Part shown: piece by piece, positions 58,770 through 64,000 of the stretch
Numbering within the stretch: position 1 is the first letter of the stretch
How the letters are laid out: the number at the start of each line of letters is the position of its first letter
Assembly (NCBI GenBank): GCA_045539925.1
Contig: JAZQGH010000142.1
Span: 1 to 64,000 of the forward strand
DNA length: 64,000 nucleotides
Source of the DNA: SFWF01 sp045539925
GTDB lineage: Bacteria > Bacillota > Clostridia > Oscillospirales > Acutalibacteraceae
Direction: 5' to 3'
Made by a program: the position numbers and the translations under genes
The notes under the pieces: model-generated
Databases searched by the model: none
The model's input: the letters and a program-made list of their open reading frames with translations, nothing else
What the model was told of the DNA's origin: nothing

Positions 58770-59480
58770 TCATCGTTTTGATTTTTCATTCTTTTTTAAG
58801 ACCGAGAGCAATGTCGTAGCGCAGAATACTTTCTCGGCTCCCGCAAACTTAAGCTGCCGTGCACACTCATCAAGAGAAGCACCTGTAGTTTTAATATCAT
58901 CAACCAGTAATATGTTTTTATGAGGTATTCTTTTACTCGAAGAAAAACCGTTTCGTATATTTTTAAATCTATCATCGACCTTCTCAATACTGTGCTGCGT
59001 TATGACGCTTTCTTTTTTAATAAGCAAATAAGGTTCAAACTCAATTCCAAGATTATTTGCAATGCGTTTTGCCAGCAATTCGCTTTGATTAAAGCCCCTT
59101 TTTCTCATAGATTTTTTAGTAGCAGGAACACAGGTTATAATGTCGATATTCTCTAGCCCGAAGTTCTTTGCACAGCGCTCAGCCATAGCATCTGCAAAGG
59201 TATTCACACAGCTGAATATCCCTTTAAATTTAAACTTATATACTGCTTCTTGTGCAAAGTCTTCGTTATAAAAGAGACCAGAAACTCCGTCAAAATGATA
59301 AACAAACCTATCACATTCACAGTGCTTTAAGGGAATACCGCAGTAAAAACAACATTCCTCATCTATCGGTCTGATTTTATCAGCACATCGTTCACAATAG
59401 CCTTCGGAATAAATCGGCTCATCGCACACAATACACTTCGGCGGATAAAGCAGGTCCAGAAAAGCATCAACAATCTTCAT
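58770..59480 (-). CDS. comF: ComF-family phosphoribosyltransferase-like protein
   Basis: 236 aa. N-terminal zinc finger (C-I-V-C ... C-E-R-C, C-C-F-Y-C-G), then R-K-R-G-F-N-Q-S near 128 and the PRPP-type loop L-L-V-D-D-I-K-T-T-G-A-S near 193-204. ComF acts in DNA uptake during competence. Its ATG overlaps or abuts the recD2 stop (one base apart); dprA lies in the next operon. Confidence 0.9.
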   Translation of the reverse strand: MKIVDAFLDLLYPPKCIVCDEPIYSEGYCERCADKIRPIDEECCFYCGIPLKHCECDRFVYHFDGVSGLFYNEDFAQEAVYKFKFKGIFSCVNTFADAMAERCAKNFGLENIDIITCVPATKKSMRKRGFNQSELLAKRIANNLGIEFEPYLLIKKESVITQHSIEKVDDRFKNIRNGFSSSKRIPHKNILLVDDIKTTGASLDECARQLKFAGAEKVFCATTLLSVLKKNEKSKR

Positions 59481-59481
59481 A

Positions 59482-61686
59482 TCAGCACCCTGTCAAAAAG
59501 AACTTCAGACCGGTGTATCTTAAGGTTTTTCTATCGTTCTCTATCATATTGTGAAACACCTCTGCGTCCCCTACCATAACTATCATATCCTTTGCGCGGG
59601 TTATTGCTGTGTATAAAAGATTTCTGTATCTGAGCAAAATGGATGTATCAAATAGTGGTATTATGACACATTTGAACTCACAACCCTGACTCTTATGTAC
59701 AGTGACTGCGTATGCCAGTTCAAGAAGGTTGAGATTTTCTTCATAGTAGGTTGCAACCTTATCTTCAAACCGTACTTTTAAACATCTGTTACGCAGATCG
59801 ATACTTTCAATAAATCCGATGTCGCCGTTAAATATTCCCGTTCCCGACTCTCCACTATCTGTTTCCCACATAATGTCATAATCATTTTTAATATGCATAA
59901 CCTTGTCACCTTCTCGAAAAGAAAGGCCTTTGTAGTTCATCTGAATAGAGCTGCTTTTGAGCGGATTAAGCTCGTCCTGTAAAAGATTATTTACATTTAC
60001 GGTGCCACACTCTTTTTTTCTGGATGGGCAAAGCACTTGAATATCTTTAAGAGGAGAAAAACCGTAGGCTGACGGTAATCGCGATGTGCAAAGTTCTACT
60101 GCTGTTTTAACTGTTGACCAGCCATCGGTTCTTTTAAGGAAAAAGAAGTCTCCTGCTTTTTCATAGTTCTCAGGAACCTCTCCGCCGATTATTGAATGTG
60201 CAAAACGTACTATAGAGCTTTCTGACGCCTGTCTGAAAATCTTTTCAAGCTTAACAAAGGGCACAAGGCTGCAACAAATCAGATCATTAAGCACATTGCC
60301 TGCACCCACACTCGGTAGCTGATCTGAGTCACCCACAAGAACTATTCTGGTTGTAAGGCGGCAGGCTTCAAGCAATGCTTTGAAAAGCAGGGCATCAACC
60401 ATCGAAAGTTCATCAACAATAACAACATCAAAATCAAGCGGATTCTTTTTATTCTTTGCAAAATATTGCTTTGAATCACTTCCCCACTCAACCTCTAACA
60501 ATCTATGTAAGGTTGATGCGTTTCTGCCTGTAAGCTCGGTCATTCTTTTAGCGGCTCTGCCAGTAGGGGCACAAAGCGCAATACTTAAGCCTCTGTTGTC
60601 AAAAAGATTGATAATAGCATTTATTGTTGTTGTTTTGCCAGTGCCCGGTCCACCTGTCAGAATAAAAAGGCTGTTGCGCATAGCCTCATTAACCGCATCA
60701 ATCTGTACGGGATCAAAAGTCAGACCTATTCTGTTTTGTAGCAGAGCAAGCTCTGTATTTGCTATATCAGGAAGAGGAATATTATTGTTAAGCATCGCTT
60801 TGATTCTGCCGCCTATATATTCCTCTGCCTCAGCATATTCGGGTAAGAAAACAAACTCAACATCGTTAATATCGTATGAAAACAGCTGCATAGAGTCACA
60901 TAAGGTATCAAGCGCTTCGCTTACATGATCCGAATCTATTCCAAGCAGCTTAGCCGTAACATCAACCAGTTTATTTCTTGGAAGACATGTGTGCCCATTC
61001 ATAAGATTGTTTCGTAAGACATATATAATTCCAGCAGAAACTCTGAAAGGAGCTTCAGGTGATATTTCAAACCTTTCTGCAATTTCGTCAACTCTCTCGA
61101 ACGAAAAACCAATTCCTTCACTACAGAGTGCATATGGATTTGATTTTATGATGCTTATGCTGTTAACGCCCAACACTTTAAAAATATCTCCAGCCTCATT
61201 AGGAGAGATTTTGAATTTAGAAAGGGTCAGCATAATATCCCTTATACCGAATTGCTGTTTATACTGGTCTGAAATGCTATGCGCTTTGTCCATAGAAATA
61301 CCTTTGATGACAGTAAGACGAGAAGGCTCATTTTCGATAACTTCAAGTGCTTCATCTTTAAAAAGCTCAACAATTTTCAGAGCAGTTGCAGGACCAATTC
61401 CTTTAATTGAACCGCTGGAAAGGTATTTCAGTATCTGAGCCTGAGTCTCAGGCACCGCCACCTCACACAGTTCACATTTAAACTGCTGACCATATACAGG
61501 ATGAATAACATAAGCGCCATGAAGAACAACAGGCTCTCCCTCATTGACATAAGGCATCAGTCCCGTAGCAACTATTTCTTCTTTATTTACCTTTACTTTA
61601 ATTACGGTGTAGCTGTTATCTTTATTTCTGTAGGTAACTTCGCTGACCGTACCCTTAAGGATCTCCAAAGCGCCTGTGTTTTCCAT
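59482..61686 (-). CDS. recD2: SF1B DNA helicase RecD2
   Basis: 734 aa. N-terminal OB-like region, helix-hairpin-helix repeats near 90-190 (K-G-I-G-P-A-T-A-L-K), then Walker A T-G-G-P-G-T-G-K-T-T near 346, motif II V-D-E-L-S-M near 425, motif III G-D-S-D-Q-L-P-S-V-G near 452, and Y-A-V-T-V-H-K-S-Q-G near 670. A 5'-3' helicase in repair, acting without RecBC. Adjacent to the small gene upstream. Confidence 0.93.
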   Translation of the reverse strand: MENTGALEILKGTVSEVTYRNKDNSYTVIKVKVNKEEIVATGLMPYVNEGEPVVLHGAYVIHPVYGQQFKCELCEVAVPETQAQILKYLSSGSIKGIGPATALKIVELFKDEALEVIENEPSRLTVIKGISMDKAHSISDQYKQQFGIRDIMLTLSKFKISPNEAGDIFKVLGVNSISIIKSNPYALCSEGIGFSFERVDEIAERFEISPEAPFRVSAGIIYVLRNNLMNGHTCLPRNKLVDVTAKLLGIDSDHVSEALDTLCDSMQLFSYDINDVEFVFLPEYAEAEEYIGGRIKAMLNNNIPLPDIANTELALLQNRIGLTFDPVQIDAVNEAMRNSLFILTGGPGTGKTTTINAIINLFDNRGLSIALCAPTGRAAKRMTELTGRNASTLHRLLEVEWGSDSKQYFAKNKKNPLDFDVVIVDELSMVDALLFKALLEACRLTTRIVLVGDSDQLPSVGAGNVLNDLICCSLVPFVKLEKIFRQASESSIVRFAHSIIGGEVPENYEKAGDFFFLKRTDGWSTVKTAVELCTSRLPSAYGFSPLKDIQVLCPSRKKECGTVNVNNLLQDELNPLKSSSIQMNYKGLSFREGDKVMHIKNDYDIMWETDSGESGTGIFNGDIGFIESIDLRNRCLKVRFEDKVATYYEENLNLLELAYAVTVHKSQGCEFKCVIIPLFDTSILLRYRNLLYTAITRAKDMIVMVGDAEVFHNMIENDRKTLRYTGLKFFLTGC

Positions 61687-62019
61687 TTAAAACTCCGTTA
61701 ATATGTAATTTATAAGTTCGTCAGAACCAATTAGTGAAACATCATTTTTCTCTGCCGCTTTCAAACAACGCTCGGTTGTATTTGCGTCACTACTATCCAG
61801 CACCGCAACAATTTTATCGGCGTAACTTTTGCCATACCAATCCCGCTGCTCAATCAAAAATCTAAGTTCCAAATCAGGTGTTGTTTCGGGTAAATAACAC
61901 AACATAATCCTTTTTCCGCGCTTTCGCGGAGAAAGCAACTTAAGGGACAACGAATGCAGAATGTCACAAAAGCCGATTACCGATAGAAAAATAAAAAACA
62001 GATATATTACCACTGACAT
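61687..62019 (-). CDS. Small membrane-anchored protein, unknown
   Basis: 110 aa. One N-terminal membrane helix (about 2-24), a basic stretch, then an alpha/beta domain of about 75 residues containing Y-A-D-K-I-V-A-V-L-D-S-S-D-A-N-T. It directly precedes recD2 and follows the cdaR terminator. Not recognised. Confidence 0.65.
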   Translation of the reverse strand: MSVVIYLFFIFLSVIGFCDILHSLSLKLLSPRKRGKRIMLCYLPETTPDLELRFLIEQRDWYGKSYADKIVAVLDSSDANTTERCLKAAEKNDVSLIGSDELINYILTEF

Positions 62020-62064
62020 AATATCACCTCAATACAATATATGAGGTAGCAGGTAATCTTGTTA

Positions 62065-62092
62065 AAAAGGGATTTCAAACGAAATCCCTTTT
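62065..62092 (-). terminator. Terminator of cdaA-cdaR
   Basis: AAAAGGGATTTC pairs with GAAATCCCTTTT around CAAA; T run on the minus strand. Confidence 0.85.
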
Positions 62093-62095
62093 GTC

Positions 62096-63367
62096 TTATT
62101 TGATTTTAACTGTAATTTCGCAGGACGCTATCTGCCACACTGGGGTTTTGCTATAGGTTTTAACGGTAGCATTCACAAGAGAATCTCCCTGTGCCGCACC
62201 CGAAAGATCAACCGCCAAATAACAATCGGCAGAGGTCAGGTTGCTGATAACATCTCGTGTTCCACAAACCTCAACATAAACATCCTTGGTAAATGATGCA
62301 GTAAGGTTTGAAGGAAGGGTGTCTTCATCGTCAATCTTGTTTATTTTAATACGCTTAGATTCAAAAGAAGACAAATCATAGGTGACTGTAACTGCCTCAA
62401 TTCCATCGGTTATACGAACACCGTTAGGTAAAATCGGCTTAAGCTCAAATGTGTTATTATTTTTAGTAGAAATTTTAGTTATATCTATAGGCGTAAAATT
62501 GATAGAATTCAGCGAATCTATAATTTCGGGCGGACCTGCTACAGTAAAGGTTGATATATCGGCTCGCCAATAATTGTTGAGAACTCCTGCAATGCCGCTG
62601 TTCCACATATTAGTATAGGACGGTTTGAATGTCATTGTTTTGGTTTTTGAAACAGGCACAGATATTTTTATAGATTCTGCAGACAAGGTATAATGATTAC
62701 GATCCAGTTCATTTCCTTCTTCGTCAAAAAGTTGTACCTCACCATCAAAAACAGTAGTGCTGCTGAGTTCTTTATTAGACTCTGCATATGCAACAACCTT
62801 TGAAATCTTACTAACCTCAGTGCGAGGTCCTTTGATACTTATCTGTGCATTTTCCGAATTAGCTACGACTTCATCATCATAAATAAGTCCATCTACCCTG
62901 CTGAATCCTTCTACTATAGGTTCTACACTGAAACTCTTTTCATCATAATAGTCGAATTTTACCGTAAGTGCCGACGGAGTAACGCTTACAAAGGAGTACC
63001 CCGAAGTTTCACTGTTGCGAACAGCAGAAAGATTTACTGTATGGGTTCCCGCCCCGCTTACAGACGAAATATCTGCATTGATTTTGATGTCACTCGACTT
63101 AAGAGAACTAACAATATAATTAGGGCCATAAACAGTGACAGTTGCTGTCTGCGTAATGTCACCCACAACCTCAAGACCCTGTTCGCCCCATATCGTTCCA
63201 TCGGTAGTGACCTCGATAGGAAGGTTGTTAAATACCTGCTCACGTTCAGGATTTTGGTCAACAACTATAACTACCCAAAATATAAAGGCAGCTATGAGAG
63301 AAATAGCAATAGCAAAATTTCGATTTTGTAAATATTTACTTATATTAAAATTTTTAAAAAATTTCAA
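62096..63367 (-). CDS. cdaR: CdaR-like protein with YbbR repeats
   Basis: 423 aa. An N-terminal membrane helix at about 17-36 is followed by several YbbR repeats outside the cell (repeated patterns such as V-E-P-I-V-E-G and V-S-V-P-V-S near 150 and 235). CdaR regulates the membrane diadenylate cyclase CdaA, whose gene ends 13 bp upstream. glmM, often next in the operon, is absent; a terminator follows. Confidence 0.88.
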   Translation of the reverse strand: MKFFKNFNISKYLQNRNFAIAISLIAAFIFWVVIVVDQNPEREQVFNNLPIEVTTDGTIWGEQGLEVVGDITQTATVTVYGPNYIVSSLKSSDIKINADISSVSGAGTHTVNLSAVRNSETSGYSFVSVTPSALTVKFDYYDEKSFSVEPIVEGFSRVDGLIYDDEVVANSENAQISIKGPRTEVSKISKVVAYAESNKELSSTTVFDGEVQLFDEEGNELDRNHYTLSAESIKISVPVSKTKTMTFKPSYTNMWNSGIAGVLNNYWRADISTFTVAGPPEIIDSLNSINFTPIDITKISTKNNNTFELKPILPNGVRITDGIEAVTVTYDLSSFESKRIKINKIDDEDTLPSNLTASFTKDVYVEVCGTRDVISNLTSADCYLAVDLSGAAQGDSLVNATVKTYSKTPVWQIASCEITVKIK

Positions 63368-63380
63368 AGCTATCTCCCTC

Positions 63381-64000
63381 CTATTTATTCTTCTTGAATT
63401 TGCTTATTATATCCATAAAGAAGTTTTTCTTAGCAGTTTCGGCATTAAGCAGACTGCGATAAAGTTCTTCTTTTAACGTAACGCTGTTATAATCTCTGTC
63501 TATATTTCCGTTGACTGCCAGAGATATACTTCCAGTTTCCTCGGAAACCACAAGAACAACCGAATCGGAATTTTCGCTCATACCGATAGCTGCTCTGTGC
63601 CTTGTACCGAGCTGAGAGTTAAGATTATTGTTAGCAGTAAGGGGCAAAATACATCCCGCAGCACAAAGAGTTCCGTCTCTTATTATCAGTGCTCCATCGT
63701 GGAGTGGAGATTTTGGGAAGAAAACATTGCATACAAGTTCATAAGAGGCTTCTGCATTAAGAAGAGTACCCGTGTTAACTATCTCACCTAAAATAGTTTC
63801 CTTCTCGAACACTATAAGTGCACCGATACGCTTGTCTGACATAACCGAAACTGCCTTGCATACAGAATCAATGCACTCTTTAACGCGGGTCTGCTCTTCG
63901 TCAAAACTTTGTTGCTTTCCAAAGAAGCTGATATTGCTTCTGCCCACTCTTTCTAGCAAACGACGAAGCTCCGGCTGGAATATAATTGCAATAATTATAA
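63381..64000 (-). CDS. cdaA: Diadenylate cyclase CdaA, C-terminal part
   Basis: The frame runs off the window end; about 206 residues are visible, starting in I-I-I-A-I-I-F-Q-P-E-L-R-R at the end of the last membrane helix. The DAC domain shows D-G-A in L-H-D-G-A-L-I near the middle and the G-T-R-H-R-A-A motif. It makes c-di-AMP from two ATP, for potassium and wall homeostasis. The missing part should hold three membrane helices. Confidence 0.93.
   Translation of the reverse strand, partial: IIIAIIFQPELRRLLERVGRSNISFFGKQQSFDEEQTRVKECIDSVCKAVSVMSDKRIGALIVFEKETILGEIVNTGTLLNAEASYELVCNVFFPKSPLHDGALIIRDGTLCAAGCILPLTANNNLNSQLGTRHRAAIGMSENSDSVVLVVSEETGSISLAVNGNIDRDYNSVTLKEELYRSLLNAETAKKNFFMDIISKFKKNK

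Overview
The window looks like a chromosomal segment of a low-GC, spore-forming Gram-positive bacterium of class Clostridia, probably an Oscillospirales/Ruminococcaceae-like gut or rumen lineage. The evidence is an alpha/beta-type small acid-soluble spore protein, an Asn-class T-box leader, an archaeal-type (non-discriminating) AspRS, a Clostridia-style gene order (topA-trmFO-plsX-rnc-smc-ftsY), sigma-A promoters of the TTGACA/TATAAT type, and TTG/GTG starts. The taxon is inferred from gene content only.

Region 1-8.2 kb is accessory DNA. It holds a RelB/YafQ toxin-antitoxin pair, a small XRE regulator, about 2.2 kb without credible protein genes but full of strong RNA hairpins, a tyrosine recombinase bracketed by TTGACGAAAAT repeats, a small SHOCT-like protein, and a two-gene Hachiman anti-phage system (HamA nuclease and HamB helicase). 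The XRE gene is followed by a perfect palindrome, a strong promoter and then the structured non-coding stretch. This is the least explained part of the window.

Region 8.2-18.4 kb is core: an SASP gene, a T-box-controlled aspS, the lysC/hom/ACT operon, a YtvI-like membrane protein, tRNA-Gln and tRNA-His, typA, a DEDDh exonuclease and a PflA-like radical SAM protein.

Region 18.48-24.13 kb is a 5,654-bp integrated filamentous phage (inovirus). It has a repressor with operators, a HUH Rep protein, a coat protein, a pIII-like protein, several tiny membrane proteins and a Zot-type ATPase. It encodes no integrase. It sits in a dif-like site (two 12-bp arms in perfect inverted repeat around a 6-bp centre) in the leader of the adjacent XerS-like recombinase gene. 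Integration replaces the recombinase promoter with a phage-borne near-copy and separates the phage late operon from its terminator.

Region 24.2-38.8 kb holds the Xer recombinase, a sodium-pumping decarboxylase beta/gamma pair, galactokinase, acetate kinase divergent from the acetate-using tRNA enzyme TmcAL, uvrC, and the oxidative TCA branch to 2-oxoglutarate (aconitase-isocitrate dehydrogenase converging on citrate synthase). Region 38.8-64 kb is a long minus-strand housekeeping block: cdaA-cdaR, recD2, comF, mreB, infC-rpmI-rplT with an attenuator, then an RNA methyltransferase, dprA, topA, trmFO, plsX, rnc, radical SAM, smc, ftsY, rdgB, yhbY, nadD, yqeK, rsfS, leuS and tRNA-Lys.
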